A DNA stretch of 64,000 nucleotides, taken from positions 98,616 through 162,615 of the forward strand of contig NZ_VDCH01000003.1 of assembly GCF_006265165.1 (NCBI RefSeq), written 5' to 3'. The notes beneath the pieces are model-generated. The model made no database searches, had not been told where the DNA came from, and was given only the letters and a program-made list of their open reading frames with translations. The stretch is from Chlorobaculum thiosulfatiphilum. Its GTDB lineage: Bacteria > Bacteroidota > Chlorobiia > Chlorobiales > Chlorobiaceae. A program made the translations under genes and the position numbers. Shown here one piece after another: positions 54,952 through 62,785 of the stretch (position 1 is the first letter of the stretch; each line of letters starts with the position of its first letter).

Positions 54952-56031
54952 ATGGCGGGTTGCATCAACGATCATCTGAAGCGGTATGGCGGGCTGGCTG
55001 CCGGGCGGGAGGAGGAGCAGAAACGGTACTTCGAGGAGCGGCGGCTCTACGCGCTGCAAATCGAAACCACCGACGCCTGCCAGCAGGGTTGCGTCTATTG
55101 TTACGCGGGTTCGACTCCGCGCGAGCATCACGGACTCACGTCGCACGAAATCCGCGGCTTGCTCGATGACGCGGCGGCGCTGGAAATCCGCGCCATCGAC
55201 TGGCTGGGCGGCGATCCACTCCTCCGCCCGGACTGGTACGAACTGATGCAGTACGCCCGCTCGCTGGGCCTGGTCAACAACGTCTGGACGAGCGGGCTGC
55301 CGCTGAAGAGCAAGGAGATCGCGGCCCGCGTCCATGAAGTGACCGAGGACGGCTTCGTCTCGGTGCACGTCGATTCCGTGACGCCGGAGGTTTACGCCCG
55401 GCTGCATCGCGGCGGCAATGCGCACTTCATCGACGCCATCGTCGAGGGGGTGGACAACCTGCTCGCGCTTGGCAAGCCCGCCGACAACATGATCAACTGC
55501 ATCACTTACACCGCCGAGCAGGGGCCGGAGGACGCCATCAAAACCATGCGCTGGTGGTTCGACAACAAAGGCCTGCGCACCTGTCTGACCATGTTCAATC
55601 CCGCCGGAATGGGCGCGGAGTGGCGGGCGTTCGAGCCGCAACTCGACGAGGTGCAGCGCGTTTACACCGAGCGCGACCGCATCGATTTCGGCGGTGACAA
55701 CATCTCCATCGCGGCGATGGACACCGATAAATTTTACTGCGGCACGATGGCGACGGTGACCTTCACCGGCGACGTAACGCCCTGCTCGGTCATCCGCGAC
55801 GGCGTGGCCAACATCCGCGCGACGCCGTTCCGCGAGATCATCGCCCGCCATCTCGACACGCTCATCCACGCGAAGCTGCACGACGTGCGCAACCTGCCCG
55901 CGCCTTGCGACGCCTGCCCGAACAATCCGCACTGCTGGGGTTGCCGCGCCAGCGCGTACCACTACAACGGCGACGCAGACGGCCTCGATCCGAAGTGCTG
56001 GCTCGTCCGCTCAAACCTTCAGGAACAGTAA
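54952..56031 (+). CDS. Radical SAM/SPASM-type enzyme of unknown product
   Basis: A 359-residue protein. The radical SAM motif is TTDACQQGCVYCYAG (Cys at residues 43, 47 and 50), followed by LGGDPLLRPDWYEL. The C-terminal third carries many cysteines (FYCGTMATVTFTGDVTPCS; CDACPNNPHCWGCRAS; LDPKCW), the SPASM/twitch pattern that binds extra [4Fe-4S] clusters. SPASM enzymes modify peptides or small molecules. A GGGGAG lies 8-13 bases upstream of the ATG. It is followed 27 bp later by a SAM methyltransferase, so the two probably act in sequence. Confidence 0.85.
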   Translation: MAGCINDHLKRYGGLAAGREEEQKRYFEERRLYALQIETTDACQQGCVYCYAGSTPREHHGLTSHEIRGLLDDAAALEIRAIDWLGGDPLLRPDWYELMQYARSLGLVNNVWTSGLPLKSKEIAARVHEVTEDGFVSVHVDSVTPEVYARLHRGGNAHFIDAIVEGVDNLLALGKPADNMINCITYTAEQGPEDAIKTMRWWFDNKGLRTCLTMFNPAGMGAEWRAFEPQLDEVQRVYTERDRIDFGGDNISIAAMDTDKFYCGTMATVTFTGDVTPCSVIRDGVANIRATPFREIIARHLDTLIHAKLHDVRNLPAPCDACPNNPHCWGCRASAYHYNGDADGLDPKCWLVRSNLQEQ

Positions 56032-56058
56032 CGCCAACAATCAAAAGGAGATGCGCAT

Positions 56059-56853
56059 ATGACGAAAAGGAAACTCGATGTCACGATAGGCAACGTCAGC
56101 GAAGTCTATGACGGCGCTGGCGGAATCCTGTGGGAGATGCTCATGGGCGAGCAGATTCACGTCGGCGCGGAAGCGGAAACTGACGTATTGGCGCGGAAGG
56201 CGGGGATCACAGCGGAGACGCATCTGCTCGACGTGTGCAGCGCCCTCGGCGGCCCGGCGCGGTATCTGGCGAAAAATTACGGCTGCCGCGTGACCGGCCT
56301 CGACGCCACCCGGCGGATGGATGAAGAGGCCAACCGCCGGACGGCAGAGGCCGGGCTGCTTGGCAAGATCGACTACGTGCTCGGCAACGCGCTCGACATG
56401 CCGTTTCCGGCGGCAACCTTCGACGTGGCGTGGGGGCAGGATGCGTGGTGCTACATCACCGACAAGCAGCGGCTCATCGAGGAGTGCGCTCGCGTGCTGA
56501 AGCCGGGCGGCGTACTCGCCTTCACCGACTGGCTGGAAGCCGGGCCGATGACCGACGAGGAGTGGAGGGCGCTGAACGCCTTCATGGTGTTCCCCTACAT
56601 GGAAACGCTCGACGGGTACGCGGCGCTCGCCGAAGCCGCCGGGCTGACGGTCGTCGAGAAAGAAGACCTCTCGCCCGATTTCGCGGCACACGTTCAGGGC
56701 TATCTCGACATGGTGCGGAACGACTTCCGCCAGGCGATCATCGACAACTACGGACAGGAGATGTACGACGCCGTCGAAGAGGGCATCACCCTCTGGCGCG
56801 ACGCCTCGGCGGCAGGCAAGGTGGGGCGGGGGAGGCTGGTCGCCCGGAAATAG
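56059..56853 (+). CDS. Class I SAM-dependent methyltransferase
   Basis: A 264-residue enzyme. Motif I is visible as LLDVCSALGGPARYLAKNYG (residues about 57-76), followed by the acidic VTGLDATRRM, then LDMPFPAATFDVAWGQDAW and LKPGGVLAFTDWLEAGP. The pattern is that of small-molecule methyltransferases such as sarcosine/glycine or quinone types. AAAAGGAG lies 8 bases before the ATG. It is coupled to the radical SAM/SPASM gene and ended by a terminator. The substrate is unknown. Confidence 0.87.
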   Translation: MTKRKLDVTIGNVSEVYDGAGGILWEMLMGEQIHVGAEAETDVLARKAGITAETHLLDVCSALGGPARYLAKNYGCRVTGLDATRRMDEEANRRTAEAGLLGKIDYVLGNALDMPFPAATFDVAWGQDAWCYITDKQRLIEECARVLKPGGVLAFTDWLEAGPMTDEEWRALNAFMVFPYMETLDGYAALAEAAGLTVVEKEDLSPDFAAHVQGYLDMVRNDFRQAIIDNYGQEMYDAVEEGITLWRDASAAGKVGRGRLVARK

Positions 56854-56883
56854 CCGAGTCGAATCGCTGAACGTATCCGCCAT

Positions 56884-56932
56884 AAAAAAAGCCCCGGAAC
56901 CGATGATCTCACAGTTCCGGGGCTGCTTTTTT
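56884..56932. terminator. Bidirectional terminator after the methyltransferase
   Basis: Stem AGCCCCGGAAC / GTTCCGGGGCT with a loop of about 15 bases and A- and T-runs on both sides. It serves the convergent methyltransferase and peroxiredoxin genes. Confidence 0.85.
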
Positions 56933-56951
56933 TACGTCCGGTTTCAGCGGC

Positions 56952-57626
56952 TCACTTGTCGAGCGGCTTGTGGCAGAACCACCAGTCGTAGCAATCTTTC
57001 TGCCCCTTGCGCCGGTTTGCCTCTTCGACATTGTTGGCCGGCGGAATGATCACCCGGTCTTTGAGCAGGGCGTTGTTCGGCCAGTCGGCAGGAATGGCGA
57101 CTTTGTCCCTGTCGGCAATCTGCAAGGCCTTGACGGCGCGAACGATTTCATCGATGTTGCGCCCGATCTCCTGCGGGTAGTAGAGCACGAGGCGCACCTT
57201 GCCATTCGGGTCGCCAACGAAGACGGCGCGTACGGTGTTTGTGCCCTTGCCGGGATGCAACATGCCGAGCTGGTTGGCGATGCGGTCGTTGGCCGCCACG
57301 ATGGGAAAGGTGATCTCGACGTTCAGGTTCTCCTTGATCCACTCGACCCACTTGATGTGCGAAAAGACCTGATCGACGCTCATGCCGATGAGCTTGCAGC
57401 CGAGTTTTTCGAACTCCTCCGCGCGTTGCTGGAACGCCACGAACTCGGTCGTGCAGACCGGCGTGTAGTCCGCCGGATGGCTGAAGAGGACGAACCACGA
57501 ACCCTTCAAATCTTCCGGAATGTTCATCGGGCCGTGGGTTGTCTGAACCTTGAGTTCAGGGAATTCGTCTCCAAGCAGCGGCATGGAGATTTCAAAATAC
57601 GCTTCGTCGTCGAAGTGCTGTGACAT
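56952..57626 (-). CDS. 1-Cys peroxiredoxin (Prx6 family)
   Basis: A 224-residue thiol peroxidase. The start at 57626 has GAGGAG upstream. The peroxidatic Cys lies in [16 protein letters not shown] (near residue 58), and the family-specific C-terminal extension has [15 protein letters not shown] sequence. It reduces peroxides with an external thiol. Oxidative defence is useful to an anaerobic phototroph. Divergent from a small uncertain gene. Confidence 0.92.
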   Translation of the reverse strand: MSQHFDDEAYFEISMPLLGDEFPELKVQTTHGPMNIPEDLKGSWFVLFSHPADYTPVCTTEFVAFQQRAEEFEKLGCKLIGMSVDQVFSHIKWVEWIKENLNVEITFPIVAANDRIANQLGMLHPGKGTNTVRAVFVGDPNGKVRLVLYYPQEIGRNIDEIVRAVKALQIADRDKVAIPADWPNNALLKDRVIIPPANNVEEANRRKGQKDCYDWWFCHKPLDK

Positions 57627-57784
57627 GGTTTCGTGCTCCTCGTGATTGGTTGTGTCGCTGGATTTTCGTTTTGAATCAGTACCTGATAAAGCCCGGAAAC
57701 GGTCTTGATGGTTCCTGTAAACGAGCGAATCCTGTTTTCCCTCGCTGTGCGAGTCGCTCCGTTGAACCATAAAATCTCAGCTCG

Positions 57785-57970
57785 ATGAACCGTTCCTTCT
57801 CCAAAACGCTTTCGCTTGCGCTGGCGGGCATGTTGTGCTCGACGGCAACCTTCGCGGTCGTCCGCTCGATCTGCGGCGGCAAGAAGCTCAACGATTTGAA
57901 GCCGGAAGCGGATTTCGTGCTTGGCTCGATGCTCGGCTACGACATCCGCAAGCAGTGGAGCGCCTCATGA
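57785..57970 (+). CDS. Small exported-type protein (weak)
   Basis: A 61-residue frame with a signal-like start (NRSFSKTLSLALAGMLCSTATFA) and a hydrophobic C-terminal part. No family recognised. Possibly an exported small protein; may be chance. Confidence 0.35.
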   Translation: MNRSFSKTLSLALAGMLCSTATFAVVRSICGGKKLNDLKPEADFVLGSMLGYDIRKQWSAS

Positions 57971-58300
57971 AAAAGCGGTCGGCCCGGTCGAAGGAGGCCG
58001 TCATGCACAAATGCGCGTGAGTGCGGATGGCCGCGAAGTGAGTGGCTTTTTCGACCTCCGCCTGAGTCTGCGGCTCGCCGTCAGCGCTGATGCCTTTGCC
58101 GGGTTCAGCGCTGTTTTGGTTTCTGTATCAGGTTAGATGATTGCGGTTGTTTGGTTGCGTATTTTGCGCTAATATTTCAAGTGATTGATTTTGCGGATTA
58201 ACGGCTGATGAATCTGCGGTGAGCTGTGCTCGTGTTTTCAACCGTTTCGCAGTCCATCGGGCTTGGCGACGCATGAACGACAACCAACAGGTGATCTCCC
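57971..58300. other. Intergenic region before hicB
   Basis: 330 bp with no convincing gene. The last part (58140-58300) is A+T-rich and should carry the hicB promoter. Confidence 0.45.
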
Positions 58301-58507
58301 ATGAAATTTTCAGTGACCATTGATCGGGATGAAGACGGCGTCTGGATCGCGGAGTGCCCTTCGATTCCGGGTTGCGTCAGTCAGGGCGCAACCAAAGATG
58401 AAGCGTTAGAAAACATCAAGGAGGCCATTCAACTGTGCCTGGAGGTTCGCGCGGAAAAAGGAATTCCATTGACGATTGAAACAAGGCAAGTCGAGGTAAA
58501 CGCCTGA
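58301..58507 (+). CDS. HicB-family antitoxin
   Basis: A 68-residue protein matching the partial RNase H-like HicB fold: FSVTIDRDEDGVWIAECPSI, PGCVSQGATKDEALENIKEA and a C-terminal IETRQVEVNA. HicB proteins neutralise the HicA mRNA interferase. Here the cognate hicA is broken (see next entry). The stop overlaps the hicA start (TGATG). Confidence 0.85.
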   Translation: MKFSVTIDRDEDGVWIAECPSIPGCVSQGATKDEALENIKEAIQLCLEVRAEKGIPLTIETRQVEVNA

Positions 58508-58608
58508 TGCCTCCGTTGCCAACATTGAGCGGGAAGGAAGTCGTTCGGGCCCAAGGTTGCGTCGTCATGCATGTAAAGCTTCGCGGTTGCGTCTTATATG
58601 GGCTGTAA
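58507..58608 (+). pseudogene. Truncated hicA toxin remnant
   Basis: Begins MPPLPTLSGKEVVRA, which is the HicA opening, in the usual overlap with hicB. After 15 residues the frame changes to unrelated sequence (QGCVVMHVKLRGCVLYGL) and stops at 58608. A full HicA has about 60-80 residues with a conserved His that is missing here. The toxin is therefore inactive. The loss lies just upstream of the integron cassette boundary at 58648. Confidence 0.75.
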
Positions 58609-58648
58609 TTCAAAAATCCGTAGTTTAGGCGGATCAGTATAAACAATG

Positions 58649-59299
58649 TTATGTTCAATAAGGAAGGTGACACATGGGGCTAAATGTATTTTGGGATAAC
58701 TCGAATATTTGGCTTGTTGGACGTGGTGTATGTGAACAGAGAGAGCCCGGGGATGAAGCTGACTTTCGTATCCATTTTGCAAAGCTATTTGACTTTGCAG
58801 TTGATAATCGCCAGGTCGATTTTGCTTATTTGGGCGGTTCTATTCCGCCGAACAATGATAACCTGTGGAATAGGTTTAACGATCTAGGGGTTGCAGTAGA
58901 AAAGCAAGAAAGAGGTGTTGCAACAGGAGGCGAGGTCGCAGTTGATGAGGCAATTCAACTTGCTATGGCAAATAGAATTCTTGATTGTGATGAACCTTCC
59001 AGAATGGTGTTGCTAACAGGAGATGGCAATGGTTACGACGAAGGGAAGGGCTTCATAAAACAGCTGGAAAGAGCCGTCAAACATGGCTGGGAAGTAGAAG
59101 TCATTAGTTGGGAGCACGGTTGCAACCGGCATTTACGAAAATTTGCTCAAGAGAAAGGGATTTATCGCCCCTTAGAGCCGGTGTATGAAAATGTATCCTT
59201 TATTAACAACAAACGATGGGCCAAATAGAACATAACACGGCACTTCAAGTCGACCCGCTTCTTGCGTCGCTCAACGGTAGCGGCCGCTTGAGCTTGTCG
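58649..59299 (+). mobile_element. Lone integron gene cassette carrying a NYN nuclease
   Basis: A 651 bp unit bounded by GTTATGTTC at 58648-58656 (crossover after the first G) and the crossover G at 59299 of the attC-like site GTTAGAC. The 5' TTATGTTC is perfectly complementary to the R'' element GAACATAAC at 59228-59236, as expected when the cassette is excised as a circle. One gene fills it. No integrase or attI is in the window, so this is a solitary or displaced cassette. Confidence 0.7.
58674..59228 (+). CDS. NYN-domain protein (PIN-like RNase)
   Basis: A 184-residue protein with the NYN/LabA fold: FWDNSNIW (Asp8), LGGSIPPNNDN, VAVDEAIQLAMANRI (Asp91) and LLTGDGNGYDEGKGF (Asp117). These Asp residues form the Mg-binding nuclease site of PIN-like enzymes. 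AAGGAAG lies 8 bases upstream. Sequence is A+T-richer than the surrounding genes. It is the sole gene of an integron cassette. It may act as a toxin or defence RNase; this is inference. Confidence 0.82.
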   Translation: MGLNVFWDNSNIWLVGRGVCEQREPGDEADFRIHFAKLFDFAVDNRQVDFAYLGGSIPPNNDNLWNRFNDLGVAVEKQERGVATGGEVAVDEAIQLAMANRILDCDEPSRMVLLTGDGNGYDEGKGFIKQLERAVKHGWEVEVISWEHGCNRHLRKFAQEKGIYRPLEPVYENVSFINNKRWAK

Positions 59300-59305
59300 T
59301 TAGAC
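59228..59305 (+). repeat. attC-like recombination site
   Basis: R'' ACATAAC at 59230-59236, R' GTTAGAC at 59299-59305 (fits GTTRRRY), with inner arms ACTTCAAG / CTTGAGCT separated by a variable central part. One base is unpaired between the arms, the usual asymmetry of attC hairpins. It immediately follows the NYN stop codon. Confidence 0.7.
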
Positions 59306-59506
59306 GATAAGAGTAGCTGTTGGACCCCGGATTTTTATTTGTCAAAAACATCTACAATCTAAGCAGAGCTGACAGCTCTTTTGCATCAGGTGAACATACA
59401 AAAGAAAGCCATGTGAATTATTTCGTCAGCTTTCATGATTTTTCAATTGACGCCATCGCAGAAAGATATTTTGGAATAAACCCCCTCCTGACGCTATCAC
59501 CTCTCC
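59306..59506. other. Short gap after the cassette, possible remnant of a second cassette
   Basis: An open frame from TTG 59320 on the plus strand (starts MDPGFLFVKNIYNLSR, later VSFHDFSIDAIAERYF) runs into the end of ydbH on the other strand. It lacks a ribosome binding site and an attC of its own. It resembles a decayed cassette protein, but I cannot name it. Confidence 0.3.
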
Positions 59507-61615
59507 TCACTTCTCTCCCTTCTTTCCCCCGCTTTGTTCCAGCACCTTTTTCGAAATCTCCTCTTCGATTTCCGAGGAGATGGTGAGGCTTCTGAGGAGG
59601 TCGAGCAGGTTCTGTTCGATGTTGAGGTTCAGGTTCACCGGACGGTTGTTCTGGAATTCAGGATTGCGACCCTTGAGCTGGATGGAGATGCGGGAGTCGC
59701 CGTCGGGGGTCATGGTGATGGTCGATACCAGCTCCGAGTAGAAGAAGTTGCCGAGCGCTTCGTAGGTGAGGCGCAGACCGGCTCCGGCGGCGGCCCGCTC
59801 TTCCGGCGTACTCGAATAGATGATGAGGCCGCTCTTCTCCGCGTCCATGCTGCCGTCGGGAATGCTGAAGGCGTTGTTGTCGAGCACGACCGGAATGGCG
59901 GCGCGGATGGTGCCGGTGGCGGAGAGCTTCGAGGCACCTTGCAGGTCGAGCAGCGACTGGATCGGAATGCCGTCGAGCTGCACCACGGTTTCGGCGTGTT
60001 TCGTTGCGAGGTTGTACTCCATGCGATCGAACGAAACCGTACCGTCGAGCAGTCCTGCCGAAAAGCCGGATATGCTGAGCAACGATGGCTTGCCAGTGCG
60101 GTCGAACATCGTGAGCGTACCTTTCGGCGCGGCGAGGAGCAGCTTGCCGCCGCCGGTTTTGCGCTCGATGCTTTTGAGCGCGACGTTCATCGTCAGCTTG
60201 CCCGCCGCTTCCCGGCTCAGCGTGACGGCGGGGTCGCTCAACTCCCAGAGCACCACGCTGCTTAAGGCGTTCGAAAAAAGCTTTTCCTCGCCGGATGGAT
60301 TCCTGGGCAGCCTCTGCCGGATCGAGCCGCCCCCTTGCGCGGAGAGCCGGGCGCTGGTGATCGTGACGCCGTTGCGGTCGAGGCGGATCGGAATCGTGCC
60401 GGAAATCTGTCCTCGCATCGAACCGCTGAACTCTCCGCTCAGGCGGAGGCGGTCGAGAATCGGGGCGTTGTCGATTTTGATCGTGACCGCAGTCTTGCCC
60501 GATTCGAGATCGTAGCGGGCTGGTGTCGATTCGATCCGCCCGCCGAAAAGCCGCGCCGAGAGCGAGTCGAGGCGGATCGCCGATACCGCGCCGCTCGTGG
60601 CGTCGAGCGTCACTTTGGCGTTGAGGCCTCCGATGAGCGGCGGGCCGCCCGGACGGCGTCCGGCATCGAAGGAAAGTTTCGTTTTGCCGGTGCCGAAGGT
60701 GATCGCCGCGCCCTTGGCGGCATCGACGATGCCATCGCTGACGCGGATCGTGGAGCCGAGGTATTCGACCGGCACGGAGCCGCTGACCTCGCCGGTGAGC
60801 GTGGCTCGTCCCGAAGCGGGCGAGAACCGGTCGAGCGGCACGTTGTCGAGCTTGAGGACGAACGCCGTGCGCTTGTTCCTGAGGCTGTACTCGACTTCAG
60901 GCGTCGTGGCCCTGAGGCCGAAGAGTTCGACTGAACAGTTCCTGAATTTCAGCGTGCAGGGTTTACGGGGATCGCGTTGCAGGCCGAAGGTCGCCTCTAA
61001 ATTCGAGAGCGGCGTTTTGGCGCTGCCGGAAAAGAGCGACCGGGCGGTGAAGCGGGCGGGTTGCTGCACCCAGTCGCGCGAGCGGGCGAGCAGCAGGTCG
61101 TATGAAATTTTATTGAGGCGCAACTGCCCGACTTCGGCCTGCCCGTGCCTGATCGCGACGGCTATTGAATCGGGCGCAATCGATGGCAGGAACCCCTCCG
61201 CGTCAAGGAAATCGAGGCGCGCCCGGAGGCTTGGGTTGGCTTGCCGGAAGCGGATCTCCGACGGCATCTGCCGCCCCGAAACGGCGTCGGCGTCGAGCCG
61301 GAGCGCGAGCGCTGGCGTTGCGCTTCCGGCGATGCTTCGCCATGAGAGGCGGCCATGCTGAAGCGTGAGCGTGAAGGTCGAAGGAGTGGTCGAGCAGGAG
61401 TCCGGCTTGACGTTTATCGTGGCGTCGAGCCGGTCGAAGCGGATGCCCGACAGCCCCGGACGTCCAGGGCTGTGCAGTTTCACGACGATGCCTTTGCCAG
61501 CGGTCGCGCGGTCAATGAGCGTCTGGGCGTACCACGGAAAGGCCAGCCACGCTCCGAAACCCGCAAGAGCCGTGAGCAGCAGCACTGTTCCGATGATGCG
61601 CGCAAGCCACTTCAC
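59507..61615 (-). CDS. ydbH: YdbH-family AsmA-like lipid-transport protein
   Basis: A 702-residue protein with an N-terminal membrane anchor (ARIIGTVLLLTALAGFGAWL) and a long beta-rich body of repeating AsmA-like strands, ending in the family's C-terminal region (GLRLTYEALGNFFYSELVST; NIEQNLLDLLRSLTIS). In E. coli YdbH is one of three AsmA-like bridges (with TamB and YhdP) for phospholipid movement to the outer membrane. Shorter than E. coli YdbH (879). Downstream of ynbE and ydbL on the same strand. Confidence 0.82.
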   Translation of the reverse strand: MKWLARIIGTVLLLTALAGFGAWLAFPWYAQTLIDRATAGKGIVVKLHSPGRPGLSGIRFDRLDATINVKPDSCSTTPSTFTLTLQHGRLSWRSIAGSATPALALRLDADAVSGRQMPSEIRFRQANPSLRARLDFLDAEGFLPSIAPDSIAVAIRHGQAEVGQLRLNKISYDLLLARSRDWVQQPARFTARSLFSGSAKTPLSNLEATFGLQRDPRKPCTLKFRNCSVELFGLRATTPEVEYSLRNKRTAFVLKLDNVPLDRFSPASGRATLTGEVSGSVPVEYLGSTIRVSDGIVDAAKGAAITFGTGKTKLSFDAGRRPGGPPLIGGLNAKVTLDATSGAVSAIRLDSLSARLFGGRIESTPARYDLESGKTAVTIKIDNAPILDRLRLSGEFSGSMRGQISGTIPIRLDRNGVTITSARLSAQGGGSIRQRLPRNPSGEEKLFSNALSSVVLWELSDPAVTLSREAAGKLTMNVALKSIERKTGGGKLLLAAPKGTLTMFDRTGKPSLLSISGFSAGLLDGTVSFDRMEYNLATKHAETVVQLDGIPIQSLLDLQGASKLSATGTIRAAIPVVLDNNAFSIPDGSMDAEKSGLIIYSSTPEERAAAGAGLRLTYEALGNFFYSELVSTITMTPDGDSRISIQLKGRNPEFQNNRPVNLNLNIEQNLLDLLRSLTISSEIEEEISKKVLEQSGGKKGEK

Positions 61616-61625
61616 GTCAGCCGGG

Positions 61626-61982
61626 TTACTTCTGCGACCACGCGCCCTTTATCTTCACCCACGTTCCGGAGGGAAAGGCGGGATAGCGCTTCTCAAAGGT
61701 GCGCTGGCCGGTCACTTCGACCGGGATGCCGTTCTTTTTGGCGATGTCGATGTAAACGGCGCGGCGTTCCTGATTGACGGTTTCGACAAGTTGTTGCGCC
61801 TCGCCGCCCTTGCCCGGCGGAATGGCGATGTAGCCGTCGTCAACCTCGCCGACGAGCCCTTTCGCCCGAGCCGTTTCGAGGTCGAGCGCGAAAGCCGATG
61901 CCGCCGACGCGGCAAACAGCGTGAGGAAGAGGACGAAGGTTTTGGCCAGCGTCGCGAGGCGATACGTTTTGAACATGTGCAT
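61626..61982 (-). CDS. ydbL: YdbL-family periplasmic protein (DUF1318)
   Basis: A 118-residue exported protein: signal peptide KTYRLATLAKTFVLFLTLFA then AASA, and a mature part with ETARAKGLVGEVDDGYIAIP and VNQERRAVYIDIAKKNGIPVE, the DUF1318 motif. It sits 10 bp upstream of ydbH. In E. coli ydbL forms an operon with ydbH and ynbE and helps control the bridge. Confidence 0.88.
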   Translation of the reverse strand: MHMFKTYRLATLAKTFVLFLTLFAASAASAFALDLETARAKGLVGEVDDGYIAIPPGKGGEAQQLVETVNQERRAVYIDIAKKNGIPVEVTGQRTFEKRYPAFPSGTWVKIKGAWSQK

Positions 61983-61997
61983 GGTGATTCTCCCTTA

Positions 61998-62204
61998 TTA
62001 GAAAATGTCCGTTCTCTTGTTGAGCGCGTTGTCGATGTCGCGATCGACCCTGATCCTGATTTCGTGGTCGATCTTGATGTTCATGTTGATCGTGATCGGC
62101 TTGTCGGGAGCCTCCACCTTCACGGTGGGGCTGCAACCGCCGATGACGAGGCCCGCAAGCGCAAGCATGATCGCGGGCAAGGCGTGAGCACTCAATCTTT
62201 TCAT
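61998..62204 (-). CDS. ynbE: YnbE-family outer-membrane lipoprotein
   Basis: A 68-residue lipoprotein with lipobox GLVIGGCSP and a mature part TVKVEAPDKPITINMNIKID, typical of YnbE. YnbE stacks with YdbH to form the bridge at the outer membrane in E. coli. The start at 62204 is chosen because the signal peptide then begins there; a longer frame to 62339 has no support. First gene of the ynbE-ydbL-ydbH operon, 15 bp before ydbL. Confidence 0.88.
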   Translation of the reverse strand: MKRLSAHALPAIMLALAGLVIGGCSPTVKVEAPDKPITINMNIKIDHEIRIRVDRDIDNALNKRTDIF

Positions 62205-62785
62205 GTGGTTCCGTATTGGTTGGTCGAAGTTACGGCCCTGAACCGCCCCGACGTTGAAAAAGTTCATGCCGCTCCAGAGGCCGGAGCCTCCTGCCAACAG
62301 CTTCAGCGCCTCCGCCGCAATGGCCGAATCGTGCGGCATGTTACCGAAAGATAAAAAGCCAGCCCGTTTTTCCGCTACCGGGAAAGGAGGTCGTTTCAGT
62401 TCGATCAGCGTTCCGGCAACCCGGTTGTGCAGTGCGAGGGAGAGTCCGGATTCGTCGATGATTCAGCGGTCGCTTTTTTGAATTTGTGACAATAAAGTGA
62501 ATATTTATATATGCGATTTGGGTGTTGATTCTGATTCGATCTTTTTCCGGATGAGCTGTCGAAAACCGTTTGTTTCGTGACTGACGCAAGCTTATTGCCC
62601 CGGACTTCAGTCCGGGGTATGTGGATAAAACAAAATAAATCGGGGCTTTAGCCCAACATCTTTCAGCGGCAGCGATGGCGATTTTTTGTTGCCGGAGTAA
62701 TAACGGTTTCACTTCGTCTGACCCAGCGCATTCCGTTCTGTCGGAGATGCAACGCTCATCATAAAAACAGTAAAAACAACATGCT
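62205..62785. other. Intergenic region with two palindromes
   Basis: 581 bp between divergent ynbE and the DHDPS-type gene. Holds the perfect palindrome CCCCGGACTTCAGTCCGGGG (62598-62617) and CGGGGCTTTAGCCC (62641-62654), described as a repeat below. No gene is convincing; the ynbE promoter should lie here. Confidence 0.5.
62598..62654. repeat. REP-like hairpin pair
   Basis: The perfect 20-bp palindrome CCCCGGACTTCAGTCCGGGG and the 14-bp CGGGGCTTTAGCCC are 23 bp apart. Similar hairpins mark the ends of IS200/IS605-type elements in many bacteria, but no transposase is near. Confidence 0.6.

Noticed and set aside
54952..56031. BciD, the radical SAM enzyme for BChl e C-7 formyl formation
   Set aside because: No other brown-strain genes (such as cruB) are near, and the SPASM-type C-terminus with a methyltransferase partner does not fit what I recall of BciD.
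58620..58648. attI site of an integron platform
   Set aside because: The few bases before the cassette (AAACAAT before GTTATG) recall attI sites, but no integrase gene is upstream, so it is more likely a secondary insertion site.
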